A stretch of 64,000 bases of DNA. It comes from Branchiostoma floridae. Its lineage: Eukaryota; Chordata; Leptocardii; Amphioxiformes; Branchiostomatidae. A model generated the notes under the pieces. That model saw only the letters and a program-made list of their open reading frames with translations. It did no database searches and was not told the origin of the DNA. Every line of letters starts with the position of its first letter. The first letter of the stretch is position 1. The position numbers and the translations under genes were made by a program. Positions 32,724 to 45,344 of this stretch are shown here, in pieces. The stretch lies in the NCBI RefSeq assembly GCF_000003815.2, contig NC_049990.1:20137002-20201001 (forward strand). The letters run 5' to 3'.

Positions 32724-35700
32724 ATGTCAGAAGAGGATATGATGGAAGCCAGGCCTGTTCTCGTATATACGGGCGAAGAGGTGGCGATGATCTAACCGCC
32801 AAAAGTGGGGCCGAGTCCTGTAGTCAGTGTTATTCTCTGAATCCCTGTGACCAGGCCTGTTCTCGTAAATACGGGAGAAAAGATGGCGATGATCTTACCG
32901 CCAAATAGAAGCGGACAGGATAACAGCATCAGCCCTGTCGAGCACAGAGACGAGGATCACAAAGGGTTTCTGGAGACAAATTCAGAAGAGCAGGAGGTAA
33001 AAGAGACATTGGACGAGACGAAAACAGCTTTAAGCAACAGCAAAGACAGACCTTTGAACTTGAAGGGATGTAACGCGGACATAGTTGTTACAGTCCTACG
33101 ACAGGAAAATGAGTTACTGCGCCGAAGAACCAACAACCAACATCCAAATATTGTCGACGTCGCCTCAGATAATGAGACCATAGAACCTTATATCATTTCG
33201 TATATGTGCCCGAATCTTACGCATGAAGAAGCTGAGTGTCACTCATCGATGCACCAAGATGATGCACAGAAGAATTGTGCACATCCTACAAATTCGGAAA
33301 ATGTTACACAGCCTCAAAATCCGGAGATTGGTGCACAGCCTCAAAATCCGGAGATTGGTGCACAGCCTCAAAGTCCGGAGAACGTCCTGGTGTCAAACCC
33401 GTTATACGTGCCGAATATTCCCAAACAAGCAGCTTACGGTAAGAAATGTCTACTTTTTATCTCCAGGAAAAATTGAAATATTGCTTGGAATGTGGCTCTG
33501 TGTGCGTGTTCGTTTATCTGCTTTTGTTTCTTGATTTTTTGTGGTCAGCATAACTGTAGGTGTTGGGTCAAGATGAACGTCAAGGTAGATTTAATTTTGG
33601 ACCTCCTAGTATGTAAGCTTGGTACTGCAGCAGAACATGCCATGGTCTTGATATTTTAGTGGAAGATGTCTTGTGATGTAAATGTGCATTGTCATTACAC
33701 TTGCGTCAAGTTGGCGTCACAGCGGGGTTCGAAAGATACTCAACGAATTTCAAAGATAAAGAACGAATTTTCTTACTTTTGTGTATTTTGTCGTCTTCTA
33801 AGTCATACTTTTTCATGTAACGTGTTACCATAATATCAAAATTATTTTAAAAATCGGAGAAAATAACAAAACTTCGACGCAATGAACGAACTCCATTATG
33901 CAAATAAGTTCATGATTTTCATAATTAATGCAAAACTGCCATAAGTCTAATAAAATCTAAATGATTGGATTGTCAAAATTTGACCTGTGCAAGTTCGTTA
34001 AAGGTGCACATAACCAAGCATAGATTATGCAGATGTAAAAGACATTTGCAGAATCAGAGTATTTCATGGAGATATGAGCTCTCTAAACTCTTGTATTACT
34101 TAACCCTATTAAGTATGTTTCGTTATCATGTTTTTGATTCATATGGATCAGACAATAGATCAAATGTTTCATTTTTTCAAATCTATAGAAGAAATTTGGT
34201 GTATTTTGGCTCTGCATAGATGCCTTTCTGTTTTAAATTGTGATATGTATAGTGTTACTAGACTGATCTTGTACTGGAGTATATGGGAAGGTATCCCTTG
34301 TCAACATACTTTTGTTATTTTGACTGTATCTGGCTGTTTTCGGCTCAATTTTCTACTAACGCCTTGAAACTGTTGTGAAATATTGCAGGATTAACTTGTC
34401 GGCGTGTGAGCGTTGTTGCATCAGTAGCCATCTTATGTGCGACGTTGATTACGTGCTGCCTCTTTGTCGGGTTATACATCAACACCAACATCCAGAACGC
34501 TCAAAAGGTAAGCCTACATCTTGTTTTCCTTTCTTGATAAGTATTGATCTTATGTTGGAAATATTTGTTTTGGGTAGACATATTTCAATGCACACTGTGC
34601 ACTTATGCACACTGCAAAGAATGTTGGTTTAAAGTTTATTGCATTTAAATTGAACTTAGAGAATAATTACTGGATAATTTTTCTTTTCTCCACTAAAAAG
34701 ATAAATTGCATTCATTAGAATTCCGACTGAATTACTCGGTTTTCTTCAGCTATCTAACCCAATCGCTCTGACCACATGGATTTAGGACAAGTATGAAGAA
34801 ACAAAGCTGATATCACCCCCCGTCTCGGTTAAGAGAAATTTGGTGCTCTCTGACGCTCTGCTTTATTAAATAGATATTACAAAAATTTGTGTTATAAAAT
34901 GTTAACACTCTCTAACAAAACTGTTATAGGACTCAATATGAATATGTTGTGAAACCTCTGATGACAAAAGACTGGGTGTCATGTGGTCTAAGAATCTGGT
35001 ACAGAACGTTTCTCAATGTAAGACTTACATCTGTTGGAGGAGTCAATTCTATATTACGGGTGGGGACTTTGTTGCCGTTTTCTGCTAAGATTTTGACAAC
35101 TTTTTCCATCTGAGATATTCAACTATTTAAACATATTTGTAACCTCCATGAAATGTCATGGAGGTTATAATTTCAATAGCGTTTTTCTGTCAACAAGATA
35201 ACTCAAGAACGGCTAGATGGATTGGTTTCATACTTGGTGTGTTGGTCGGGTGTGATGAAAGCTGGTAATGATAACATTTTTGGCCTCCCTAGCGACTTTC
35301 CTTGGTACTGCAGCTCAACTTTCGGTGTTGCTATCTCGTGCTCTGAACAAGCTATGGTCACGAATTTTGAGGTCGCCGAACTCTAGTTTCTATGACTTTC
35401 TAAATATTTCATGTAGTATTCCCACAGGTTAGAGTAGTTCTAATGTCGAATTTAATTAGTTTATAATGTACTTCAATAAGATTCACCATTCACTGTAACA
35501 TGTTAGAACATTTTGTAATGATTCAGTGGGATGATAATAATTAAAAGCAATTCACATATTCTAGAAATCTACACCTGCAGACAATAAAACCAGCTTAGCA
35601 CCTACCTTCTATGGGCTATCTACCATTTGAAAAATGATTCAAATTCTTAGACAGATTCTCATAGATGTTTAATTATTGTTCTAAATAAAGATTTATTTGT

Positions 35701-37821
35701 GTATTGAATTCCCGTAACAGGCTTTGGCTGATAGTGGCGGATTCGGGGGTACGGGGTTAACACCAACTTCCGGGAACTTGCGAGAGGTCACAATGTCCTC
35801 AGCAACCTTCAACAGCTCACAAGGTGAATGGGTAGCCTGTAGGCTAAAGAAAGGCAATGTGTAAATTATGTGTTCCTACACTTACTGTTACTTCATGTTT
35901 ACAATTAATGAATTGTTGAATATCTTCCCTAAATATTTTGCATCCATAATTGTTTTAATAAATATGTACAAAATATACATGTTAGACATAACAACGTTCT
36001 TTATACCAATTATCTGTAACTAGCCTACGTTTCGCTGAGTGCATGTCGAATTCCTCATGGTAAAAACTGATTACACTTGATGTCCCAGTAGCTCACCTGG
36101 CAGGTAGAAGCCTCACAGATGAGGTCCTGGTTGGTAACTATGAAGGGAAGGGCATCACTTGTTTGGGGCTGCTCCCATCTCACTGAAGAGACATATAAAA
36201 TGGGGTCTTGTTTTCACTTTTAAGGAGATGAGCTAGCAACCCTTTCCTGTAAAATAAACCTTACTACTGAAATAGGAAGGACCTCCTCGTTGACTTATTC
36301 TACGTTACTTTGTAGAACTGTATGGTCCAGTGACTACCCAAACTAATGCAAGTATTCATGGGTGTACATGTTCGAGTTTCCTTAGAATGTATTGGGGATA
36401 GGACAAGCCGTAGATAATCAGCTAGTTCGAAGTTACCACACGAACCCTACAACCCAATCTGTTGTGCATCTGTAGCTTCTACACCTAAGGAAGACCCCTT
36501 AGAGACGCCACACCACACGCCATCTACAACGATGCTAGCGATTTTTACATCAGCAAGGATGTCCACCCGCCAAACGACTAGTACTATTCCCTTTGGCACA
36601 AGCACACCGGAACCGGACGTTTACACCAATGGTGTACTTACACCGACACCAACCACGCATAAGGGTATGTCATCTTTAACAAAAAGATAGAATGGAATTT
36701 TGATATTTGATAGACACATGTATTTAGCGCTGTCTAATTTATCCACCTGGTTATAGCTTCTAAGCTGTTTGTTTGTATGTTTGTTTACTATAGTCTGTAT
36801 GGAACTGAACGTGACTGAACACCTGGGCTCAGAATTACAACTACCTAAATGAGCAAAGATGATAGTTCTATTTTACTGTGCGTCAACATCTTGATTGTTA
36901 ACATCATTAACGGAATACAGTATTTGTATCTTCGGTTTAAGTTCCATGGCCAATTGTATCATTACAGAAAGCCGTGGCAGTATCGTGAACTCGGAGAAGA
37001 TCACTGTCGGTGGGAAGGGAAAGGGCCCAGGGAAGTTGAAAGGTTTTACTAAAGTGGCTGTGTCCAGATACAATGAAATATTTGTAGCTGATGGAGGCAA
37101 CAAACGGATCCAGGTCTTCGTCATGAACGGGACCTTTCTCCGCCTCTTCCCAGCGGTAGTACCCGGGGTAACTACAAAAACAATGTACCCTACCGATGTC
37201 ACCATTGACGAAAAGGGAAATGTATGGGTAGTGGGTTTCTTCGTTGACTCAAAGCGTCGGCAAAAATGTGTGTTAGTTAAGTACAATCGGGAGGGTCAAC
37301 CAGCACTCAATAGCGCAAACTTGCTACCATGCACATATGAATACTTGGTAAGCGTTACCTTTGACGCGGTAAACAACAAAGTCATTGTGGCTGCGGACAC
37401 TGATATCTATATCTTTTCACCAGACGACTCCAGGTATGATAGAAAGTTCAAATCATTGAAGTTAGCAAGGTGCGTTACATCGGACAAAGAGGGTAATATA
37501 ATTACGGCAGAAGGGGTTGGAGTTCACGTGTACAATCACACTGGACGTCTGCTGTTCAGGATCCTATGGAAGGCAAAAGGCGTGCGTATTGATTATCCAC
37601 AAGGTGTCTACAGAGACAGTTTGGGGAACATCATCATAGGGAGCTGGACATACCACAGGGTAGACATCTACAGATACAATGGGACGTATGTCCGCACCGT
37701 CGTTGAGGTTAGATTACCATGGGACTTTGCTGTAGGACCCGACGGACAGTTGGTGGTGACTACAAGGAAGTCCAAAAAACAAATCATAACAATTTTTTCT
37801 CGCCATACTTTATTTCCGTAA
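32724..37821 (+). CDS. TM-NHL protein copy 3, 5' coding region damaged by two deletions
   Basis: Exons are 32724-33438, 34389-34507, 35721-35823, 36476-36664 and 36968-37821; exons 2-5 are intact. The original start at 32724 runs 23 codons and stops at the TAA at 32793-32795. An out-of-frame deletion after MMEA removed the first Cys repeats, and a second deletion near 32905 removed another segment. The region between is readable only in another frame (CSQCYSLNPCDQ). Downstream of the second deletion the frame equals that of the original start. The first in-frame ATG after the stop is 32883, in a good context (agATGG), and from it all exons join in frame to 606 residues, keeping the PY motif, NPLY, membrane helix, stalk and propeller but losing the Cys repeats. 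It is either a pseudogene or a shortened isoform. Confidence 0.7.
33677..33890 (-). repeat. MITE-family fragment in intron 1 of TM-NHL copy 3
   Basis: Near-identical counterpart of the fragment at 1576-1782, including the loss of one terminal repeat, so it was present before the segmental duplication. Confidence 0.5.
35143..35385 (+). repeat. R1-family repeat in intron 2 of TM-NHL copy 3
   Basis: Same palindromic head and body as at 3023-3265, at the equivalent position, so inherited through the duplication. Confidence 0.6.
36078..36285 (+). repeat. tRNA-like SINE in intron 3 of TM-NHL copy 3
   Basis: Matches 6855-7060 nearly base for base and is at the equivalent intron position. Confidence 0.45.
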
Positions 37822-39471
37822 TTACTTTTGCCGAGAAGGTTGCTTTCGATAGAATTCATGTGACGTGTCTGTCCGTCTGTAAAGATGATATCAGGAATGG
37901 AAGGAATGGATTGTCTTGATAATTGGTTGGTGTTCATAAGACCTCAAAGCATTTGATTTCGGGCCCCTAGCAACTTTCTGTGGTACTGCAACGGGACTTT
38001 TTACTTTGGTATCTCGTCTTTTGGACGAGCATTTGGTCCTTTTTTTTGGGCCTATGGACAAAATAAGCCAAGATTGTGAATTTTCGTGGGTTTTGACCTG
38101 TAGGTTACTTTAATGAAGACCAACGTAAGAACTTGATTTTCCTGTTTGTTGAGGAAAATTATATTTAGATTGTGCTTAATGACAGGAACTTCATACTCAG
38201 TGGGGGCAATTTTCTTGTCATCACATATGGTTCGAGAACTTGATTGAGCAAAATATAGAACAATGTCCTAATTTGCATACTTACTACAGGAATGCCACAA
38301 CTCCCTAGTCGCAAATGATGCGAACTTCATACCCGTAACATATGATGGTTAGTTGTTAAAGGTGCTCTATCATCCCCCTATCATCATTTACTATTCGGCC
38401 AGGCCGAAGTCTGGTAAAGACTACATGATTTTGAGGAAGCACTTTGAAAGTTGCGCAGGAAAGTACAACAGTGTACATGATTTTATTGTTACCTTCGCCA
38501 AGAAGGCTAAGATGTTTCTGAGTAGCATTCGTGGGTTTGTTGGGAACACACGTTCATGCAGTCGTTTGCTACTCGGGTAGGTACTCTTTAGTAATATATG
38601 AATATTAAAGTCTTGAAAAAAAGCATGATTAGCTTGCGAAGGGATGTGTTCGTGCGTGGAACTCTAGTTTCTTTTGAAATAAAAACTTGTACATTGTTTA
38701 TTTGTATAATTAGAACATGATGTTGAGAATACAAGCGTCCTGGTGCATTTCATTTTGATGTTGTTGAATAGTGTTTGATGAATCAATTCGGTAGAAATCT
38801 AAGGAAAATAGAAAAAGAATGTAAACAAAGAGGTGATGTTGATGACGGTACATATAAGCAACTGAGTCATGGGAATCAGCTTGTATAAAATAATTTATCT
38901 GATCTGAATGTGGTAGATGAATTGTATCAAGTGTAATAGAGAGTATTTTGAAATGTGTGACGTGGTCATTTTCAATAACCGGGCGATTTAGAACGCTGTA
39001 GCCATGGAAGCATTTATCTTTCATACCTTGAAAACATCTCAGTAGTCCATTCAACAGGTCTTTGTTGGCTGGACTCTAGATGGGGAAACCTATGCCTACG
39101 GTTTGCACGAACTCTCGTCAACTCTGAAAAATTCGGTAATTGGCTTCCATGCATCTAGACGGGGGGATACTCATAATAGGACGACCACACATTCTCGCAC
39201 TTCCGACGTAGAACTGCTCGTTTCGCTAACAAAGCATTGCCGTACTGTGTAGAGCTCCTGAACCAGGACGGGTAATTTGTGTAATGAATTTTTGTGTAAT
39301 AATTAATCAATTATTGTAAACATTTGGAAGCTATATCGATATCGTTACTCGAACTTATTTTAACTATGTTAAGTTAGTGGATCAAATGCTAAATGTGAAA
39401 AAAACGACAATTCAGCCTTTTGTACATGTGCTGCAAGAGTTTTTAAAGACAATAATGTCAATGTCAATAAA

Positions 39472-39474
<3 letters not shown>

Positions 39475-39548
<74 letters not shown>
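39475..39548. repeat. (CT)n microsatellite
   Basis: About 74 bases of pure TC dinucleotides, absent from the equivalent place in the first block. Confidence 0.95.
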
Positions 39549-39551
<3 letters not shown>

Positions 39552-40216
39552 CTGGCCACAAGACATCAACTCAAGACATATATAGTCCGGTACCTGGTCA
39601 CAAATGCAGTGTACAGAAATGTCATCAAATGACGACAGCGATAGTTTCAGCTGTTATCCTAAAAGAACAATCGGTATTGCATTTGTAGATTTTAAGAGTA
39701 TTAATTGATATATACGATTTGCAACAATTCTTGTCAAAGTTTCCAGCAACGCTACAATGATGTTAGACCGGTACGTAATGCCATGCATGTTGATTGTATC
39801 TATAGACGTTCATCAATTTTCGCTCTTTTTGAAAAGAAAGTTAACATTTTCGACCATTCTATAAATTTTGTAAATTTATATAATTGTTTGGAGATTTCTT
39901 TATCGTTTAACACATAATAGTTCAGCCAACATACTTTAAAATGATCTGGATATCTCGTTGTCTCTACCGCAAAAGGGTTAGTAAGGATGATAAACTACAG
40001 CAGAGCTTGTCGCAAAATGCGGCTTGTACATGTATGGTCATCCTAGAGGTCTTGTCTTTGTCTGATGATCTCAAGAGTAATAAGCTTAATAAAGATACCT
40101 CATACGGATATCCTTATCTGACCATCATTTTGCCTATAATTGTTATGCCACAGTGGGTGATACCCAAACACTAGAGCCCTTGTGAATGAGAAAGAATCTT
40201 GACTATTAACCTTAAC

Positions 40217-40345
40217 TGGAAAGTTCATCTGTGTTGGTAGAAGTCATTATTGAGCTAGTTAAACTGTAATATTCAACACAAAAATTAAAACTCACCCAAA
40301 TTTTCAACTGAACAGCACCAGTCTTTGTCAAGGAAGTAAAATCTT
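40217..40345 (-). mobile_element. Penelope-like 3'-end fragment
   Basis: On the - strand it reads CTTGACAAAGAC, CAGTTGAAAATTTGGGTGAG and ends in CCAACACAGATGAAC, matching the 3' region that follows the GIY-YIG coding fragment at 20380-20720. Confidence 0.5.
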
Positions 40346-41521
40346 GTCTATTCTTTAATAGCAGAAACATAATGCGGAACATCTTGAAATCATTTTGGTT
40401 GATAAAAAAACGCACAACGCTTCATTAAAAAACTTCTATATATTTCGTTACATCGTACGATACCTTGGCTATTATATAAATGAGTTTTCGGGATAGATAC
40501 CAGAGCATATGCTACCGTAACGCTTGACTCCCCACCTTGGCGTTACTTTAACATTTCTAAAAAGACCTGTAACAGTGTAGCAAATCCCACATCTGTAGAC
40601 GACATCCCGCGGTGGATTCAGTTTATGATGGGCGTGTGTTTGGCGTGTGTTGAAGTGTCAGACTGTCAAATATCTATCAATTCCCTTTGGTGCAATATTA
40701 GACAATGTTACCTATTCTGTAAAGTCCTGAAATGCCCCTTGTTCTACTATGTTCAGCTTCTTGCCATACCTCAGGATATTGCTGAAAATACAGCTTTTGC
40801 ATTGAAGAGATTCATTAGTCACGTATGTACACAGTTAATAGAATTTTCATCAAACAGTGACTGCTTTCTAAAGTTAAACACACGTACCTCAGAATTTTCG
40901 ATGGCTATCAGTCCATCTTCTTCACGGAGTAACCTAGTTCTCGCGAGAGTTGCGAGAACTAGGTCGAGACTTGCTTTTGCATGTATTGTCTTCTCAGAGG
41001 GTTTTGGTGAATATTTCAACCATCACAACACCATCACTTGATTTAAATCATCAAATCTTATAATCTTTAATCTCTTAAAGACGACAAAAATCAATCACAA
41101 TATTTATAGTCTGGATACCAGAACCCCACCGGATCTCAATAATATCTATCATGTTTATCAGGGTCTAACTCAGGGGGGCTTCATGTAGGTTTTACTTGTT
41201 GGTCCTAGAGCCGAGGAGTTGGGCTGTATAGGCCCTCGAAACAGTCTGACATCTAGGCTACCATATTTCGAATTAGAACGATAACGTTTTCCATTTGTGT
41301 CACTTTAAACGCATATCCTTTTATTCTGACTTAAGTTATGTCTTTGACATCTTACATAGGTCTAGCAAAAGTTATAAGCATAAACATCTAGGCCTATACG
41401 TATGTCTTGTTTTAGTTTTATGTTGTCACAGTGCTAGTATACTTGTCATTATTATACAGTTGTAGTCTACATGTAGTAGCTGGCTATATAGTCTACATGA
41501 AGTAGCTAATGTTAGCTAGCC

Positions 41522-41968
41522 TTAGATTTCACAGATGTAGTAGTAAGAGCTTGGGCATGTACTATCATTCCAGCGGTAGTCCTTATCCGGATAAATGTGA
41601 ACACAGTTTTCCCTTGTACCACCGTTTGGTTCCTTTGTACCCCAGAACCCATCACCAACCCGCAACGTACCATCATCCCAAACCCACAGCCCCTCTGTCT
41701 CCTGATCACTCAGCCCGATCCAGGTGTGTGCTTTAGTTGTAGCTCTCACGTGATTGGCCAGGAAGTTGTGGGTCTCGTTATTCTTCACTGTTGCTAGGCG
41801 GCCACCCTCTTCGTGACAAGTGGCCCGTGACTCGTTGTAGGGTTTACGATCGACGGAGAAGCGGTAACACTTCCCCATGAACAGCTCATAGCGAGTAGGA
41901 CAGCTGATGGCAGAGCCTGCAGTGTCAAGAATGGATAGTTTTTTTTCCAATTAATGAGTGAATGGATG

Positions 41969-42000
<32 letters not shown>

Positions 42001-43007
42001 TACGTTGTCATCAGTGGCGAATTGTTTGTTAGGCCCAGAGACGAGATCAAGTCCCCTGACATGCTCCGATGGTGTGGGAAAGGGCACAAGTCAAACTCGC
42101 TACCTAGCTTTAATTTGGTTATGGACGTCCTTCGGATAGACGATAAAAGGAGGTTTATTGCTTAAGGGTCACAACTCGGGCACGTTAAAGAACCCATGAG
42201 ACTTATCAGAAAGAGTGCTTTCCGATGTGAGTAAATGATATAAATCGTCCTCTTCAGCTCAAATGAACAAACCTGGTGTGTTCAGCCATGAGGTGGTTCA
42301 CTGGGTACACTTGACAAACAATGAAGTTATAACTTATGACAAGGACAATTATGATACCTGTGTTACTGATCATTTGCTCGAGCAGTGAAACTCGTTCCTT
42401 CAGACTGTCTGTGATCGTCTTCTGTTCAGCCAAAAGACCTAACAGTTGATTCTGCAAAACATCCCTATACATTGAATTTTTATATACAAAATTAATAATG
42501 AGTTTTGGACAGCGGAGGCTTAGGTCCCAATTGCTCCGGTTCCGTCAGAGATGTAGCCCCGGTCGGGTCCAAAAGTCACAAATTTGTCCCAATGGACTGC
42601 CGGATACCGCAAATTACATATCGGTACCGGTGTTCGCGGGTAGTTCACGGCGTATCTTTGTTACCGGGTCCCAGGTTCATGCACAAGTCTGTGCGGGCCC
42701 AAAAATACCCAGGGAATCGGCAAGATGCCCTATAGGGCCACGTAGGCGGCACGTCCGTAGGTGCCCCCCCCCCCCCCCCCAAAAGCCCGTGAACTGCCCA
42801 ACAGGGATCAATTATATATCCAGGACTTTTTCCAACACTTATGAACAAAGATTTACATGGATTTTTAAGTTCACTTGCCTTATAAGCTACTTGTATAAGA
42901 TACCAGACACCTAGGAGATAAATTACCTGAGAAGTTTTTGAGTCGTTCTGGAGTCTTGTGATGTGCGCCTGTTGAGCAATCAGCACTGTCTGGAGGTCTG
43001 CAATGTG
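41522..43007 (-). CDS. C-type lectin copy 2 (CTLD with EPN motif, six cysteines), 5' end not found
   Basis: Exons (- strand) are 43007-42927 (phase 0-0), 42451-42358 (phase 0-1) and 41916-41522. The first two encode a coiled-coil-like neck (HIADLQTVLIAQQAHITRLQ, then LLAEQKTITDSLKERV). The last is a complete lectin domain: C-x(10)-C at its start, ATCHEEGGRLATV, WIGLSDQ, WVWDDG, W-G-T-K-E-P-N, ENCVHIYPDKDYRWND, DSTCPSS and ICE. All six cysteines and the EPN/WND calcium-site residues are present, predicting a functional calcium-dependent, mannose-type lectin. Exons for an N-terminal cytoplasmic part and membrane anchor, or a signal peptide, should lie further right but I could not identify them. 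It is convergent with TM-NHL copy 3, as in block 1. Confidence 0.78.
41975..42001. repeat. (AT)n microsatellite
   Basis: Short AT run in the intron just upstream of the lectin exon of copy 2. Confidence 0.9.
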
Positions 43008-43048
43008 CTGTAATCACCAGAATTATGGTACATGTATTTATATGAAAT

Positions 43049-43280
43049 GGATGTCTCATTAGCTCGACTGGTAGCAGCCTTAAAGTTGTGATCCTGGTTC
43101 TAATTGTCTAAAGTTGGTAACTGGCTGGGAGACCTCGGTTCAATTCTGCGTAGGGCACCTCGGTTGGGGATGTACCCGTCTTTTAGAATGGCCCCTTGTC
43201 CGAGGAAGTACCTTAAGCATGTAAAAGGGGAAGGACTGGCCACCTCTCCCTGTAAAAAATGGTACAGAAACAGCAAGGAC
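43049..43280 (+). repeat. tRNA-like SINE
   Basis: ATGTCTCATTAGCTCGACTGG then a GATCCTGGTTCTAA B-box-like segment, followed by a conserved body (GGGGATGTACCCGTCTTTTA, TGTCCGAGGAAGTACC) and a CCCTGTAAAAAATGG tail. It is related to 6855-7060 and 36078-36285. Confidence 0.5.
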
Positions 43281-43299
43281 GCGTGTTAACCTATGTGCC

Positions 43300-44770
43300 A
43301 CGGTACCTGCAGTATCATTTGCGTTAACTACCAAAATATAAGGAAGTATATATACATGTCTTTGGTACAACAAAGTACTATGACATATGTATTTCAATTC
43401 GTTCGAAACATGGACATACATTTATATCAGCGCGAAAAATGCAAAAATGATAAATCATGCTCATTGCAACCAATGGTCAGCTAAATAGCTGTCGTGATAC
43501 GACATCACAGACCTTAGACCTTATAATCAAAGTCAAGCAACCTCACGATCTAGCCCTGTAGCTGGCTTCCACAATCCACCGACATTGTGAGAGAAGTGCT
43601 AGTTGACAGTTTGCCAAGTCAACAGATCAAAAACTAGGCACTGCTAGACTCCCTGTTTCCACCACTTCTACAAACGCTATCTTTATGTCCTCATTTTGTC
43701 ACTAATTACCCGTATTTGGTACACTAACAGCGTTGTTACTACTTGCGTAGCGTTTGAGGAGAAAGCATTTCGTAACATTGTTAAATTTCCAGACATACAA
43801 AAAATGGCTGACATACCCCGTCGAATTGACAAGGCTGACCTCCGACGTTCACCACCGGATTGCAGACGCATTTCTCGTCAGATCCTCCTTCATCGGATGT
43901 TGAAGGCAGTCCCTGGCACCCAGTGGCCAAAACCACGAGAAACAAATACACCAAAAACATTGTGCAATGATTCCACTGTACGGCTGTTTTGCGAACACTG
44001 AATGAAGTGAAATGGTTCAGGAAAGACTTGAAGGAATTCAGTTGTGTCTGGAATACGTGGCGACTGCGTCAGTGCTTATGGCAAACAGCCAAGGGTTCAC
44101 AGTGTTCAGATCGTACCTTGTACCTTGCACTGTTGTACCTTACCCAGTAATCCAAGGTCGTGGGGAGGGGGGCACTTCATGGTCGCGATCAATTTTAATC
44201 ACATGAAAAAAAAAGTCTTTTCATCTGTCAAGTTCAAAGATAATGAGTAGAAAGTAAATAATCAATGGAATGGATGCATGAAAAAATATCTGATACGTGT
44301 TTATTACATTTGACTTGTTACAACTTCGTATCAAAGACGACCATAAAAAGTACGTGTTGCTAATGGTAGTTTCATCCGTTAAAGTGCATTCGTGTAAGGT
44401 TATCAAAAGCTGGCAGTAGTAGTAGTAGTGCAGTAAATAGAATGAACTTAAACATTGAAAAGTTATTAATTACTTTAACGTTATATAATTATGAAATATA
44501 AAACTCGTGTAGTTGGCAAAGTTTGCTTTAAAAATACAACGGATATCTTTTGACATCTATTGTGGTTAACTGAAATATGAAATTAATGTAAATATCCCAG
44601 TGTACATGATAGATAATAACCGCCGTGGTTCTCTTAAGTATAGTACATATAGAACACCTATTCTAATTTCTTTTAATACATTATAGTTCACATGCTAGAA
44701 GCAGTAGGTGCAATTTCAACCATATCTGTTAGGAACGTTATGATTTTGATTTGTTTGTTTTTCAAATCAT
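43300..44770. other. Region between lectin copy 2 and the transporter cluster, no gene assigned
   Basis: 43797-43900 is a diverged duplicate of 15290-15400. The rest is AT-rich without a convincing exon. The missing 5' exons of lectin copy 2 would be expected here, so absence of a call is not proof of absence. Confidence 0.4.
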
Positions 44771-44771
44771 A

Positions 44772-45000
44772 TAACGCCAGTTCACCTTTATCCGCAGGGT
44801 AACCTATATCCGTTCTTTTGAAGAACAAGGTATTCAGGGATATCAAGGCGACGAACGGTGGTTTCAAACTGCAATATTTTGTACTGCTGAATTTTGCATT
44901 TAGTACAATTTGAAATCGCCGTCCGTCGATATCGCTATTTACGCCGTTTATCATCACAACGGATGTAGGTTACCACGCGGATAAAGGTGAGCTAGCGTTA
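44772..45000. mobile_element. MITE with TAACGC...TTCACCTTTATCCGC inverted ends
   Basis: The left end, TAACGCCAGTTCACCTTTAT then CCGCAGGGTAACCTATATCC, is mirrored by the right end, GGATGTAGGTTACC then GCGGATAAAGGTGAGCTAGC. A second copy is at 57414-57633. Confidence 0.7.
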
Positions 45001-45054
45001 TATTCATTGTCACATTCTTGAATACGAAACATGGGACAAAAAACGCATGCTGGC

Positions 45055-45068
45055 GGGGGGGGGGGGGG
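45055..45068. repeat. Poly-G tract
   Basis: Fourteen G in a row; prone to sequencing error. Confidence 0.8.
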
Positions 45069-45344
45069 TCATAGGGCTTGTTCTAGTTCTCCCTCCATCG
45101 AAGTTAACAAAAAATACCAAGGAGCAAACAACAATGATATTATACAATAGCAGATGACAACATTCGAAGTTCTAATTGACGTGCATGACAACCGAACGAC
45201 CTGGAGGTCAATTGACTAGGTAGGTAGGAAGCATGTTAATGTTTTAGCTAAGTCATGCATCTTGGATTACATATTGGGGTACTAGTACATCTTGGGGTAC
45301 ATCTTGTGGTACATCTTGGAGTACATCTTGGGTCAGATCTTACA

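Larger units (their letters stand above)
37822..40600. other. Intergenic region downstream of TM-NHL copy 3
   Basis: No gene seen. 37940-38600 matches 8630-9270. 38890-38960 and 39590-39700 match split parts of 9350-9510. A CT microsatellite (39475-39548) lies between. 39700-40210 shows nothing recognisable. 40217-40345 is a Penelope-like 3' fragment. Confidence 0.6.
32320..42790 (+). repeat. Segmental duplication block 2 (TM-NHL copy 3 plus lectin copy 2)
   Basis: Collinear partner of block 1. It is specifically damaged in TM-NHL exon 1 but retains the lectin cysteine and the extra neck exon. Block-specific insertions include the CT microsatellite and the Penelope-like fragment at 40217-40345. 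Confidence 0.8.

Noticed and set aside
43049-43280. tRNA gene
   Set aside because: Only box-like segments are present. No acceptor stem or anticodon arm can be formed, and the body matches a repeated SINE-like element.
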